A stretch of 64,000 bases of DNA from Dromaius novaehollandiae (lineage: Eukaryota; Chordata; Aves; Casuariiformes; Dromaiidae). Below are positions 21,301 through 33,800 of this stretch, piece by piece; position 1 is the first letter of the stretch; each line of letters starts with the position of its first letter. The stretch lies in NCBI RefSeq assembly GCF_036370855.1, contig NW_026991398.1, positions 2,542,001 through 2,606,000 on the forward strand. Reading direction: 5' to 3'. The notes under the pieces were generated by a model. It did no database searches and was not told the origin of the DNA. It was given only the letters and a program-made list of their open reading frames with translations. A program made the translations under genes and the position numbers.

Positions 21301-22555
21301 ATGCCCTCAGTCTTGCTGCTCCTTTAAGAGGAGCTGCTCCTGGACAGAGCTGTCTCTCTGCAGCACCTGCCAGGTTGCCATGGGTTCATGCAGTCCCCGG
21401 AGCCAGGCCCAGCTGAAGATGTGACTTTCTCTGTGCCCTGTGCACAGGCCCAGCTGAAGATGTGACTTTCTCTGTGCCCTGTGCACCTTCAGGAAGTTCC
21501 CGGGGCTCCAGGGCTGATATCTCCTGAAAGACCGTGTGGTCACCCCTGGAAAATGCCCATTGAAGTAGACTAAAATAATCACCGATGGTCCCTCCCTAAA
21601 CAGGGGAGAGAGACTGAGTTCAGTGTTTCAGTTTGTCTCAGCAGAAGATGGTTATCTGGGAGAGGTGGAAATGTCCCACTCTGGAAGGGCCTGCTCCCAT
21701 CCCATAAGAAGACAGGACACCTAGGCAGGGACAAGAAGGGAGTTCATTTATTCATGCCTTAGCAGTTGGTTTCGAGGTGTCAAGCTAGGCATTAAATACT
21801 GATCTGGAAGCTCCTGGGATGTAGTAGGATTCAATTCCCTCTTGTGCACTCCACAGACTCACAGGAGGTGGGATTCCCCTTGCCCAGGTTTTGGGGTGCA
21901 GAGTGTGACTGTCTGCTTCTTGTCTAAGCTCCCATTGTAATCAACGGAGATGGAGGGTGGGAGTCAGTTGTTCATATGCAAACAGCTTCTGACATTTGAA
22001 GTGTCAGAGATGGTCCAAGACATGTCTCCTTGCTCTGATGTAACAGCTCTGAAACCCACATCTTTCTGGGGCATCAGCTGCCAGGTGGAGAATCTCCTTG
22101 GCCATTCCAAATGACACCAGCTACCTACTACTGCAAGAGCTCCGCTCACCCTGAAGCTGAGACCTGTGCAGATCCTGATGTTGCAAACAGCTGATGTAAT
22201 TCAGTGCAGACACTTGGTTTAATGCAATGACAACAGGCCTGCAGGGCCATGTCACCTGCACGGGGTGCCCAGCACAACCACCATGTTTCTAGCAGATACA
22301 GCTCAGGACCTACAGGAAAATCATGCCACTCTGGAGTGGCAGCTGGACAAACACCCCAGGGCATCTCGACTCTCCTACCTCTTCCCAAGCAAGAGATTCC
22401 CACCACTGCCTTTAGGCAAAGTCTATCGCATCTACATCCAAGCATGCTGCAAAGATGGAAGGTACGTCGCACCACGGTCTCCATACATACTCCTACACTC
22501 TCAAATCCATCTAGTTCTCCTCTCCCTAAAGCTTTTTTCACCCCCCAGTTATGTG
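21300..22555. repeat. Composite unit, copy 1, unique-flank part
   Basis: First of three copies of a composite: the second at 25,945-27,170 (direct), the third at 44,200-42,810 (inverted). It starts with the 'ctgctcctttaagaggagct' segment and runs into an OR pseudogene fragment. Copy 1 alone has an extra 41-bp tandem duplication at about 21,405-21,486. A 131-codon plus frame (22,265-22,660) runs into the pseudogene. Its upstream part is not recognised. Confidence 0.8.
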
Positions 22556-22559
22556 AACT

Positions 22560-22905
22560 GGGACCATACTAATGACGCAGCTACAGCGTGGCTAGATTGC
22601 AGGCTGTTCAGGCCCAAGGACCTTCTCAGTGGCACCTTGTCCTTCCTGGACATCTGGTAACTTCTATCACAGGCCCCAAGGTGCTGCAAAGTCATCTTGG
22701 GCACAAAACACTTTTCCTGCCACAGCTGCACGGCCCAGCTCTGTTTCTCTCTGGCCTTGGCTACTGCAGGGTTTGCTCTCTTAGTGGGAGCCTCATATCA
22801 TCATTGTATCGCCATCTGCTATCTACATCAGCAGGTCTCTGTTCTGAAGTGGGGCCTTTGCATACCTGGTGTCCTTGGCGCTTCGGAACAGGTTTTACAG
22901 TAGCA
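22560..22905 (+). pseudogene. OR pseudogene fragment, TM1/TM2 to TM4 (copy 1)
   Basis: Plus-strand frames hold TLSFLDIW (OR TM2, family form NLSFLDI), GPKVLQSHLG, then HSCTAQLCFSLALATAGFALL (TM3) and SYHHCIAICYL at 22,793-22,819, where a functional OR would read SYDRYVAIC. VLKWGLCIPGVLG follows at the IL2/TM4 position. The pieces lie in correct order but need frame changes, and the DRY motif is lost. It is not family 14. A CR1 takes over downstream, so TM4-TM7 are missing. Three copies exist in the window. The relation is by motif and order; no alignment score was available. Confidence 0.7.
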
Positions 22906-22959
22906 ACTCTGCGCTCAGCCCTGGTGCCACAGCTGAGATTCTGCAGCCCAAATATACAC

Positions 22960-25000
22960 AAATGCACAAAGCCTGGGCGACAAAACAAGAGGAAGGGGAG
23001 ATGCACAAGCTGTTGCAGAACTACAAAAGCAACCTTAAGCAACCTGAGAAAGTCTGTGGATCACAGACCCCAGCTCCTATGGGGAGACTTCAATATCCCT
23101 GGCATTCCCTGGGAGGGCAATGCAGCAGGGTGCAGAGTCCAGGAGGATTCTGGAGGGTGTGGAGGACAACTTCCCAGCACAGTTAAGCCAGGCAGCTCAA
23201 CAACGGTGACACTCTCCTGGACCTGGAACCTGCAAAGAAGGCAGAACTGACCAGGGATGTGATGATAATCAGTGTCAGCCTTGCCTGCAGTGACCATGAG
23301 GTAGTGGAGCTCCTGCTCCTGAGGGGAGCAGGGAAGAAGAGGAGCAGAGTCCAGACTGTGGATGTCAGAAGTGCAGACTTGGGCCTGCTGGGGAGACTGG
23401 TGGAGGAATCCCATGGGAGGCAGCTCTGAAGGGCAAAGGAGCTCAGAAAGCTGGCAGGTCTTTAAGGCAGCGTCCTCCAAGCTCAAGAATGGCCCATTCT
23501 GATACGCAGGAGCACAAGTAGACATTTCAGGAGACAGGCTGGCTAAATGCACAACTGAACAACACTACAAAGAGGCAACACACAGGAATGGGAAGCAGGG
23601 AGAGGCTGCAAAGCAGCAATTCAGAAATATTGTCCAAGGAAGTAGGGAAGTAGTTAGGAAAGCTAAAGCTCCTCTAGGATTGACGGTTGCAAGGGATGGC
23701 ACGTGCATGAAGATCATCTGCTATTGCTTCACTGAAAGTAAAAGCTTAAAAAAAATGTGGGTGCATGGCTGAATGCAGCAAGGAATCTGGTATCAGCTGA
23801 TGCAGATAGGTGTGGGGAACTCAATCCCTTGGCTTCAGTCTCTCTCCACCAGGAAGGTCTCCCAGACCATTGTGCCTACAGTAAGGACTCCCAAGGAGAA
23901 AAACAACCCACAGTGAAGGAGGGTAGAGTCAGGAATTATTTGCAAAAGCACCAGTCTATGGCATTGGATGGGCTGCAGCCAAGGATGCTGAGAGAGCTGG
24001 TCTCTATCTAGCAAGGCCTCTCTCTATCATCTTGGAAAGCTGTGGAGGCTCAGGAAGGTCCATGCCTGGAGAAAGGCAAATATTGCATCCAACTTCAGAA
24101 AAGGTCAAAAGGACAATGCGAGGAGCTACAGGCTGTTCAGCTTCACTTTGATCACAAAAATGCCATGGAGCAAGTCATCTCTGGTCCCATTTCTGGGAGA
24201 ATGAAGGCAAAGGTGACAGGGGACAGTCAGTATAGATTTACTGAGGGTAAATCATGCCTCACCAACCTAATGGCCTTCTATTTTACAAGAGCTGTATTTG
24301 TGGATGGACAGAGAACAGTGAACGTCAGTTACCTTGACTTTAGGAAGGCTTTTGACGCTTTCTCCCACAGCTTACTTGCACACCATTTAGGACTTAGGCA
24401 GGAGGAAAGGGCTGTCAGGAGTCTCATGACATTCAGCAAGGACAAACGCCAGGCTCCTGCACCTGGGACAGACCAACACTCTGCAGAGAGACAGGCTGGG
24501 GACTGAGCGGCCATGCAGCAGCTCTGCTGAGATGGACACAAATATTTTGGCATACAGAAGACAAAATGTGAGACAGCAGTGTGCCTGGGCAGCAAAGAAG
24601 GCCAACAGCATCCTGGGCTGTATGAATAGGAGCCTGGCCAGGAAGTCAAGGGAAGTGCTTAGCCCCTTGTTCCGGGCACTTGTTAGGCAACATGTACAAT
24701 ACTGCATCAGTTTTTGGCCCCCCCAGTACAAAGGCCCCCCCCCCATACAAGGAGGTCCTCAGGAAGACAAAGCTGGGCTCTCCGTAATGGTGCATGGCAG
24801 AAGGATAAGAGACAACAGCCATAGGTTGAAACCAAAGAGGAACAGGCTGGAGAGAAGGAAAAGCTTTTCCACTGAGAGGATGGTCAAGCATTGGAACATG
24901 TTGCCCAGAGCTGCTGTGCCATCTCCATCCCTGGAGGTTCTCAAGACTGGATCAAGGCCTCAGCAAGCTGGCCTGACCCCAAAGCTGACCCTGCAGTGAG
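22960..25000 (+). mobile_element. CR1 LINE, long degraded copy (endonuclease, RT, 3' part)
   Basis: In order: LLWGDFNIPGIPWEGNAAG (endonuclease motif, about 23,075-23,130), a spacer with FRNIVQGSREVVRKAKAPL (about 23,620), ALDGLQPRMLRELVS (about 23,960), TEGKSCLTNLMAF and NVSYLDFRKAFDAFSHSLL (reverse transcriptase, about 24,240-24,380), AKKANSILGCMNRSLARKSR (about 24,590) and RIRDNSHRLKPKRNRLERRK (about 24,810). Stops and frameshifts separate these blocks and the YxDD region is missing, so it cannot mobilise itself. It interrupts the OR pseudogene on its left. Copies 2 and 3 of the composite carry the equivalent CR1. Confidence 0.9.
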
Positions 25001-25570
25001 CACTGAGGTCCTGTCCAGCCTGAAAGACTCGCTGATTCCTTCCCCTCTGGGTCAATTCTTGTCAGTGTTAGGGGAAGCACTCAGTTCTCATGACCATGGA
25101 AGTAAGTCAGACACTATGATCAGATGAATCAGCTTGCCTGTCCTGCTCCAATCAGAGATGTGCAGAGGCAGGGCTGCTTCACACATACCCCTGAACAGCC
25201 CTGATCACTCCTTTGCTTCACCCTTTATTGTGTTTGTGTGTCCTTTACTCCTTCCAAGTTCTACCCTCTTACCAGCCTCATAACCTCCCGTACAAACTGC
25301 CCACCTCTCTTTACCCTCTACCCACAGACCCTCATTGTGCTTGCTTTGTACCTTCCTTAGGCATTCCTGGGATGGCTGCCATGGTAATTCCTACCTAGGT
25401 CAGCAATTCCATTAAACCAGTACTTCCTTCTAGTACTTGAAGTGTCCTGCAGTTCCTTCTGCTATTGTCTTCTTAGGGGCATCACAACTCAAGATGAGCC
25501 ATCTGCACTCCACATTAATAGCTGCTGCACTGAGCTTCAGTCTGGGGGACCTTGAGAAACTTGGGAACTC
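25000..25570. other. Unassigned spacer
   Basis: No recognisable gene. The A/T- and C/T-rich part at 25,200-25,420 shows no similarity elsewhere in the window. Confidence 0.4.
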
Positions 25571-25574
25571 AGCT

Positions 25575-25765
25575 AACAGAAAGCACATGATGTTTTAGAA
25601 AGAGAAGGGGCAAGTCCTGCACATTGGGAAGAATAACCCCATGTATCAGGGCGGTTTGGGATGTGAGCAGCTGAGGAATGGCCTGAGGAGAAGGCCTGGG
25701 TATTGCAAGGGATGCCATAGGAGCCAGTGGTGCATGCTCACTGTGAATAAGGCCAGACATCAACA
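25575..25765 (+). mobile_element. CR1 fragment, post-RT segment
   Basis: Translation gives GQVLHIGKNNPMYQ, the CR1 ORF2 form of KVLHLGRNNPMHQ, followed by diverged sequence. It probably belongs to the copy-1 CR1 and was separated by rearrangement. Confidence 0.65.
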
Positions 25766-25944
25766 GGGCTGCATTAGGAGGAGCATGGCTTCCCAGACAA
25801 TAGCAGTTATTATCCCCCTCAGCACTGGTGTGTCTGATTCCCAGGCTCCCCGGAATTTTTCTTGGTAGTGGGAAGAAGCATGGGAAGGGGAAACAAGCTC
25901 AGACCTGCAGCTTGGGAAGTTCAGACTGGCCAGTAGCATAAAAA

Positions 25945-27170
25945 GACCCTGAGTCTTGCTGCTCCTTTAAGAGGAGCTGCTCCTGGACAGAGCTGTCTCT
26001 CTGCAGCGCCTGCCAGGTTGCCATGGGCTCCTGCAGTCCCAGGAGCCAGGCCCAGCTCAGGAGCAGAGGCCCAGCTGAAATGTGACTTGTTCTGTGCCCT
26101 CTGCATCCTCGAGATGTTGCTGGGGCTCCAGGGCTGACAGTTCCTGAAAGGCAGCAGGGTCACCCAAGGGAAATGTCCACTGAAGTAGATGAAAATACTT
26201 ACCGATGGTCCCTCCCTAAACAGTGGAGAGAGACTGATTTCAGGATTGCAGCTGCTCTCACCAGAGGATGGTTATCTGAGAGAGGTGGAAATGTCCCACT
26301 CTAGAAAGCCCTGCTCCCACCTCATAAGAAGACAGGACACCTGCAAAAGACAAGAAGCCAGTTCCTTGACTTGTGCTTCAGGGAGTGATTTAGAGGAAGA
26401 AATCAATACATCTAATGCCCACTGAGAAGCCCCTTGGCATGGACTGGCATTCAGCCTCCTGTGCACTCCACAAACTCACAGGAGGTGGGATTCCCCTTGC
26501 CCAGGTTTTCGGGTGCATAACATGGGTGCCTGCAGGCAATCTCCTTGTCCAAGCTTCCACTGTGATCAATGGAGATGAAGGGTGGGTGCCAGTTGTTTAC
26601 ACACACACACACTTCTGGACATTTGAGGTGCCAGAGGTGGTCCAACACGTGTGCCAGTGTCCCTTGCTCTGATGGAGCAACTAGGAGACCCCCATCCTTG
26701 TGGAGCATCAGCTAGGGGCCAGGTGGAGAATTTCCTTGGCCATCTGAAATGACACTTGATGTGTGAGCTCCCCTCCCTCTGAAGCTGAACTATATGCAGA
26801 TCTCCACATTGCAAATAGCTCATGTAGTTTAGGGCAGGCACTTGATTTAATGCAACGACAATAGGCCTGCAGGGCTGTCAAATGCATGGGGTGTCCAGCA
26901 GAACCACCATGCTTCCAGCAGGTACAGCACGGCATCTAAAGGAAGACCAGGCCCTTTTGGAGTGGTTGCTGGGCAAGTGTCCAAGGGTATCTCAGCTTTC
27001 CTACCTGTGCCCAGACAATGCAACCCCACCACTGCCTTTAGGCAAAGTCCTTGCCATCTACATCCAAGCCTGCTGCAAAGATGGAAGGCACATCACACCA
27101 AGGTCTGCACGCATATGCCCAGACTCTCAAACCCTGCTTGTTTTCCTCTCCCTAAACCTTTTCTGATTCC
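25945..27170. repeat. Composite unit, copy 2, unique-flank part
   Basis: Direct repeat of 21,300-22,555, spaced about 4.65 kb. It lacks the 41-bp tandem of copy 1 and has a short (AC)n tract near 26,598-26,611. Unlike copies 1 and 3 no intact OR abuts it, so it is a tandem duplicate of the composite alone. Confidence 0.85.
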
Positions 27171-27171
27171 C

Positions 27172-27590
27172 AATGATAGAAACAGGGACTGTGCTAATGA
27201 TTCAGCTGCAGCATGGCTGGATTGCAGGCTGTTCAGGCCCAGGGACTATCTCAGGGCCACCTTGTCCTTCCTGGACATCCGGTCACCTCCATCACAGGCC
27301 CCAAGGTGCTGCAAAGTCACCTTGGGCACAGATGCTACAGACTCAACTCAGGCACCAAACACCTCTCCTGCCATGGCTGCATGGCCCAGCTCTGTTTGTC
27401 CCTGGCCTTGGGTACTGCAGGGTTTGCTCTCTTAGTCAGTGCCTCATATCATCATTACATTGCCATCTGCTATCTACAGCAGCAGATCCCTGTGCTGAAC
27501 TTTGGCCTTTGCATACCTGGTGTCCTTGGAACTTGGGAACAGGTTTCACAGCAACAATGCTGTGCTCAGCCCTGGTGCCACAGCTGAGGT
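27172..27590 (+). pseudogene. OR pseudogene fragment, TM1/TM2 to TM4 (copy 2)
   Basis: The best preserved of the three: RLFRPRDYLRATLSFLDI (IL1/TM2, family form RLHTPMYFFLxNLSFLDI), then HLSCHGCMAQLCLSLALGTA (TM3) and SASYHHYIAICYL at 27,441-27,476 in place of MAYDRYVAIC. VLNFGLCIPGVLGTWEQ follows at IL2/TM4. A frameshift separates TM2 from TM3, and CR1 sequence follows after about 27,600. Confidence 0.75.
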
Positions 27591-27599
27591 TCTGCAGTC

Positions 27600-29130
27600 C
27601 AAATATACACAAATGCACAAAGCCTGGGCCACAAAACAAGAGGAAGGGGAGATGCACAAGCTGTTGCAGAACGACAAAAGCAACATTAGGCAACCTGAGG
27701 AAGTCTGTGGATCACAGACCCCGGTTCCTATGGGGAGACTTTAATCTCCCTGGCATTCATTGGGAGGGCAACACAGCAGGGTAGAAAGAGTATAAGAGGA
27801 TTCTGGAGGGTGTGGGGGACAACTTCTGAGCACAGCTAAGCCAGCTAGGTCAACAAGGGTGACACCTTCCTGGACCTGGAACCTGCAAACAAGGCAGAAC
27901 TGACCAGGGATGTGATGATAATCAGTGTCAGCCTTGCCTGCAGTGGCCACGAGGTAGTGGAGCTCCTGCTCTTGAGGGGAGCAAGGAGGAAGAGTAGCAG
28001 AGTCCAGACTTCGGATGTCAGAAAAGCAGACGTGGGCCTACTGGGGAGACTGGTTGAGGAATCCCTTGGGAGGCAGCTCTGAAGGGCAAAGGAGCTCGGG
28101 AAAGCTGGCAGGTCTTTAAGGCAACATCCTCTAAGCTCCAGAATGGCCCCTACCCAGGAAAACAAGTAGACGTCGCAGGACTCAGTGTGGCTAAATGCAC
28201 AACTGAACAAGAGTACAAAAAGGCAGCACACAGGAATGGGCAGAAGGAAGAGGCTGCAAGGGGGGAATTGTAAAATGTTGTCCAGGGAAGTGTGGAAGCT
28301 GTTAGGAAAGCCATAGCTCCTCTAGGATTGATGCTTTCAAGGGATGTCAAAGGCACAAAGATGATCTGCTATTCCTTCAGAAACAGTAAAAGCATAAACA
28401 AGGAAAATGTGAGGCCACGGCTGAATGGGGCAGGGAATCTGGTATCAGCAGATGCAGATTGGTCTGGGGAACTCAATGCCTTTGCTTCAGTCTCCACCAA
28501 CAAGGTCTCCCAGGCCATTGTGCTTGGAGTTCAGGACTCCCAAGGAGAAAAACAACCAGCAGTGCCTGAGGGTTGAGTCAGGTACTACTTGCAAGAACAC
28601 AGGTCTACAGGATTGGATGGACTGGAGCTAAGGGTGCTGAGAGAGCTGGCTGCCATCTGGCAAGGCCTCTCTCTATCATCTTGGAAAGCTGTGGAGACTC
28701 AGGGAGGTCCCAATGACTGGAAAAAGGCAAACGTTGCATCCATCTTCAGAAAAGGCCACAGGGACAGCCTGGGGAACTACAGGCCATTCAGCCTCACTTT
28801 GGTCAGGAGAGTGTCATGGACCAAGTCTTCTCTGATCCCCTTTCTAGGTAAACAGAAGAAGGTGACTGGGAGCAGTCAGCATAGATTTACTGAGGGGAAA
28901 TGATGTGAGCCTCACCAACCTGATGGTCTTCTGTGTTAAAAGAACTGTGTTTGTGGAGGAACGGAGAACAGTGAACATCAGTTAACTCAAGTTTAGGAAG
29001 GCTCTTGACACTTTCTCCCACAGTATACTTGCATAGCAGTTAGTGTGCAAGTCAGTCAGATAGCAGTGTGCCTGGGCAGCAAGGAATGCCAACTGCCTGA
29101 AACAGGCTGAAAGCCTCCGACAGAGCTGAT
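27600..29130 (+). mobile_element. CR1 LINE, degraded copy in composite copy 2
   Basis: Same order as at 22,960-25,000: FLWGDFNLPGIHWEGNTAG (27,727-27,783), WKKANVASIFRKGHRD and NYRPFSLT (28,720-28,800), SQHRFTEGK (about 28,877). It is truncated or rearranged after the RT start, as the LDFxKAFD region is only partly kept near 28,990. Inactive. Confidence 0.88.
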
Positions 29131-29450
29131 GTCTTTGTCCCCTATGGCTGTTGTCTCTGCCACTGAGGCCTATGAGTAGACACCAGGGCCTCACTGTCCC
29201 CTTGTCCCCTGGGGAGCCCAGCAGCTCTCATGTCATTGTCTTGCATGAATATTGCACACCCCAACCTGCACGCTGCCCCCAGGAAGAGCCATGGAAAACA
29301 CATGGGGGAAAGGATCTCCCTTCCCAGGGTCTCAGTGTCCATGCTTGGACGTTTTGCTTGAAAAACACACCAAGGGTTAACATGGTATCAGAGCTACCTG
29401 CACATTTCCTTTGCCTACCTGTAATCAGTGATTACAATTTTCCGCTCTAA
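29130..29450. other. Unassigned spacer
   Basis: Nothing recognised; no close copy in the window was noticed. Confidence 0.4.
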
Positions 29451-29660
29451 TCAGCCTCCAGCGAGTCTTTGCTGGTAATGGCCCTCAGTGGGATCTATTA
29501 ACGCTCTACAAAAGTTTGGGATTTGCTTCTGACTTTGACTTGAACATTTTGCTCAATCTCCTCGCAATAGCTGAGCTTCATGGACTCAGCACCAAATACA
29601 CCATGGGGCTCATTACAATGCAAAAAGCCACAATGAACCATGGCTCTCCCTATAATTTTC
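29450..29660 (-). repeat. Inverted fragment of the 39.05-39.35 kb / 57.2-57.5 kb block
   Basis: The reverse complement of the stretch around 39,050-39,320, including 'gggatttgcttctgactt' and 'accatggggctcattacaatgc', is found here as a more diverged inverted copy. An older dispersal of this sequence therefore preceded the tandem duplication that made the other two. Confidence 0.7.
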
Positions 29661-30980
29661 TTCAAGTAGTATACAGCTAATTGGTTACAGCAGTGTAGTT
29701 GAAAGACAGTGACTTCAATTAGAATGTAGTGTAAAGGTATGTCTGCTTTTTAAGGTTTTTATGGTTAGTATTCTTATTCATCTTTCACAATAAGTGACAG
29801 CAACATTCTCCAAATGATATAGATCCAGAGTGTCTTCTAATGAAGTGTGGACATGCAGGAAAAGCAGTGTCCCAGAGGTCAGACACTGTATGGGCAATCT
29901 TCCTCCCCATCTCCTTAAACCTGCCATTGCTCTCATCAGCCACCTGGGACTTGCATCACTCCTGTTAAAGTCAAACCTTTCTCCACTGAAGTCTGCAACA
30001 CAATGTTACAGCTCATATGCCCCACTTCCCACCTGCTTTCCTTAGAGAACAAGCTGCAAATAGACACAGAAGAATTTTTCTTAATTGCAAGCCAGAAAAA
30101 AAAAAAAAGGGCATGATGCAGTTTCCTCAAAAATAATTACACTCCTGAACTGTATGCTAAGTCCAAGCTGCCTCCAATGAAGTCCACTTTCCACAAGGGA
30201 TAGCCTGGCTAGAAATGTTTTGGATAGATAGGAAATGCTAGATAGAAACAGAATGAAGGACTTGCCCAGAGGAACAAACTACTGAAAGGCAGAGCAAGCT
30301 TTAAACTCCCCACAGTGCAAATCAGCAGCACAGTATGGGAATGAACAAAGAGTAATGGAAGGAGTTACAGTGTTACAGTGCCCAGATACTGTGCTGTAAA
30401 GGGATGTTAGAAATTGTTAATGTAATCAGGACATGAGGAAACAGAGGAGAGAGCCATACAGCTCCTGGGGGTCCTGCACCATGCTGGGGGCTGTGCTGCT
30501 CTTGGGCATCTTGGACCAGGCTGTGTTTCTGTACAGAAGTCTGGAAAACACTCTATGCAAGCCCCTGGAAAAGAGGGATTTTCCTGGGCCCTCAGAGCAA
30601 CCCAGGCAGGACTCAGGCATGTCAAGGGAAACCCATCCCACCCACACCAAACCCACTGCTCTCAAGCCTGGGAGCTTCCCGGGCCCTCAGACCAGGAGCA
30701 GGAGGGGGTTTGGGAGCATGGCCACGTCCCAGACAAGCCTCCGTGAGGTCTTCAGCTCCACGACATGTCACAGCTTCAAGTGAGCTCTCTAAAGCAACAC
30801 TTCCCATGGCCCTGGTGCACTGGCAAGACTTTGGGCAGACACCCAGGAGACAGGGCAGAGAAAGGGCAGAGACCTCAGCGTGCACAGCTGGGCTCACAGC
30901 ATCACAGAGGGGGTGTCACAGGCTGGATAAGCAACCCAAAAAAGTAAACGAGTCCTTCCTTTTGCAGGGACTTGGAAAGC
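29660..30980. other. Unassigned, A/T-richer spacer
   Basis: Contains a poly(A) tract at about 30,095-30,108 and no gene signature. The 116-codon plus frame at 30,433-30,783 opens with a hydrophobic run (MLGAVLLLGILDQAVFLY from 30,481) but has no homologous copy here and no recognised domain. I treat it as chance. Confidence 0.4.
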
Positions 30981-30984
30981 CCCA

Positions 30985-32600
30985 TCTCTGACAGTATTCA
31001 AGGGGGATGGAGTCTCCCTTCTGCAAGAGTCACCCTGGGACTGTGCAAAGACTAGGAAGAGCAGGAAGGCTGGTTGTAGGGACATTCTCAAGCTTCAGCA
31101 GCTGCAGAGGTGGAAGCTGGTCACCTCACAAGCTTCTGAATGATCCCAAATGCAGGTCCTGAGGCATTGCACCCCCTTATAGGCTCTGCACCAGAGCCTG
31201 GCAGCAGCCCTGCAGTGTGTGGGCATGTCCTGAGATGACCAGGGTCGAAAATGTGGGAGATGCAGGGTGCCAGGGCTGTAAAGCTCCCCAGGAGAGCTTG
31301 GGTGGCAGCTGGGTATGTGCAGGGTGCCAGAGGCTTTAGTGACCCCCAGGCAAGAAGCACTGCTTCAAGGGGACACTGAAAAGCCCAAGGCCCAAAAGAG
31401 AACCAGGCAGGAGAAATGGCTTTCCCTAGGCTCAGTCAGAAGGAAAGTTGGGCAAAATGCATGGGAAATGGGAAATCTTCCCCAGATTTGCTCCCTGGCC
31501 TGGCCCTCCAGGTGATGGGTGTTAAGGGCACATTGGCTCTTCTCTGGATTATTATCTTCATCTTAAGCACCACAGACGTGAAACCTTGCTGAGCCTTTTT
31601 AAAAGCAAAAAGCCTGCTTTGGTGCCTAAAGAAGGAAGGCTCTGTCCTGTCCCACATTGTCCTACATACTACTTCTACAAGAATAGCGACCCACAGCAAA
31701 AACCAGTTTTGAGGCTCACCAAAGCAGCTCAGCCTCTGGCCACACTTTGTGCAGTTTGATCTCCCATGATTTTGATCCTGGCTTTGAAAAAATGCCAAAA
31801 CTTAAACCAGCCCAATGCAGAGATCTGTCAGTGCCAGGTGCAGAAGTGACCTCTCCAGTGCCCCCTTTGAGATATTTCACAGCCTTTGACACCATCTGGA
31901 GACACTCCTGAAGGATTTATCAGCAAGTTCTGGAAAATGACTGGGGTGAGGGGAGGTGACTGCTTTCCAGGATGTGAGGGCAAATCTGTCTGCTCTCTCC
32001 CTGGCTGTGCCATCTCCATGGCAGTGACCTCCTGAGCCCCCAGATGACATGAGCTGAGGTCACAGTGGGATGTGCTGCATCACAGGGAGGTCTCCCCAGT
32101 GCCACAGCAGTGCCCTCACATCCCTGCGAGGCCCAGGCGCTGCTGGGCACTGCTCATGTGCTGCCTGCCACTGCCCTTTGGAGCCACTGCATGGCAAGGA
32201 GAGGGAATGGGAGCCACGCTGGGGCCCCCCACCAACAGGCAGAGGACCTGGGGCACATTGGAAAGGAATTTTGGGTGACAAGATGGGAAAAGCGACCTTC
32301 ATTCTCAGCTGGAGAGGTGAGCCAAGGGCAAGGGGGCAAGCGAGATGGAGGACTGCTGGACTGACACCATCAGCCCAGACCACAGCTCCTTGTTGCCAAT
32401 GCTCCTGCGGCTCTTCACTGAGGGTAAGAGCTTTGGGAGCTCCTTCCTGAGGGGTCGCACAGAGGCTTGACTGTGGATCCTGGGCTGTGGGGGTGCCTGG
32501 ATAGGGCTGGGAGGGCTGCCACGAGAGCCCTGCCTGAGGGTCCTGACTGGCTCAGGGGACAATGTGACAGCCAGGACTCGTGAGTCCTGGGGCTGAGCAC
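30985..32600. repeat. Segmental duplication block (paralogue 50,170-51,862)
   Basis: Direct paralogy with 50,170-51,862 from the 'catctctgacagtattcaag' junction through 'accatcagcccagaccacag' (32,367 and 51,613) to 'cctgggtcctggggctg'-type words. It is the left end of a colinear duplication covering 31-42.3 kb and 50.2-59.2 kb. No coding similarity is recognised. Confidence 0.88.
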
Positions 32601-32689
32601 CAAGAATACTGTGGGGGTGGGGGCAATCCAGGGCCAGGTTCCCCTGGGAGTGGATCTGTCTCTGGGAGGAAAGGGCCAGTGACAGGCAT

Positions 32690-32900
32690 GTGGCTGTGGT
32701 GGTGACTGTGAGGTCATCTCCTTCTGAGTCCCTGATAGGCCAGCAGCAGGCCCCTGCCTGGGAAATTCCTTGTGAGGTCACTGCAGACAGAGCAGCTGGC
32801 AGGCCAGCAGCTGGCACATGGCCTGGAATTGACTCGGAGGTCCCTCCTGTCCCAGCAGCCTCTAGGGCTGCAGCGGGCCCCTGGCTGGGAAGCTCCTTGT
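32690..32900 (+). repeat. Satellite array 2, left part
   Basis: About three units of the 64-bp satellite: 'gactgtgaggtcatctcc' at 32,703, 'gtgaggtcactgcagac' at 32,773, with 'ggccagcagctggcacatgg' at 32,802. Non-unit DNA (32,900-33,800) follows before the array resumes. Confidence 0.8.
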
Positions 32901-33800
32901 GATACCAGCAGCATCGCCCAAGGAGCCAGCTCTGGTCCTGGTCTTGTGCTGAGTGTTTGCACGCAGCTTGTGAGCCCAGAGTGCCTTGGCCACCTCCTGG
33001 TGTCACCACAAGAGCTTCCCTCTGTGTATGGGTTGAGGAGCCAAGGCAGCGAGCAAAGCATTGCCTGGGGAGTGTGCAAGTGGCGAGGGTTGAGCATCCG
33101 TCTCTTCTTGCTGGCACTTGGTTGTGTCTAGCGGAAGGGCCAGCTCTGTGGGGCAGAGACTGTGTTTACAGACTAGCTGGCACAGCCGAGGTCTAGTGTG
33201 AGGTCGATGCCTGGTGCAGGGCTGAGTTGATGTGACAGTGTCAGAAACCCTTTCCAGTGCAGTTGCTCCCTAGGCTGATCTCTTTACCGAGGCCCTATAA
33301 ATGGAAGTGGTGTCCTGCTGTCATTGAATAGGTGCTGCAGAACAAGTTGCTCACAGCTAAGACTTGATGGTAAAGGAAATGCAAGTGCAATTGTTCCCTT
33401 GTGGGATTTGTGCCAGGGTGACAGAGTGGAGATGTCACATGACCTGGAGAGAGTCTTGCCAGGAGATGACAGCTGTTTGCAGAGGAGTGTCATGAAAGGA
33501 GTGATGACAGTGACATCAAGGGTCATGAGGGTGGACCCAGGTGAGCTTCTCCTCTGTGAAGGGCATCAGAGAAGCCTGCCTCAACCCCTGTGTTCTTCTG
33601 AAATACAGGCTGTCCCAGAGATGTGTCTCATGCCTGAAGAAGCAGTGGAGGTTCCCAGCTGCCCCTGTGACAGATCCTTTGGCAGAGCACCTTCCCATAG
33701 AGAAAAGGCTGTACCCAGCAGGCTCTTGGTTGGTGCAGGTTCTTGGGATGTCACCTCCGTGCATTCTCCTGATCAGCAAGAAACCTTTTAATAGTTTCAG
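32890..33800. repeat. Satellite-flanking block (paralogue 9,500-10,240)
   Basis: Direct match to 9,500-10,240, with the same words ending near 'gaggtgagcttctcctctgtgaag'. The part after about 33,570 has no clear partner. No gene is recognised. Confidence 0.75.
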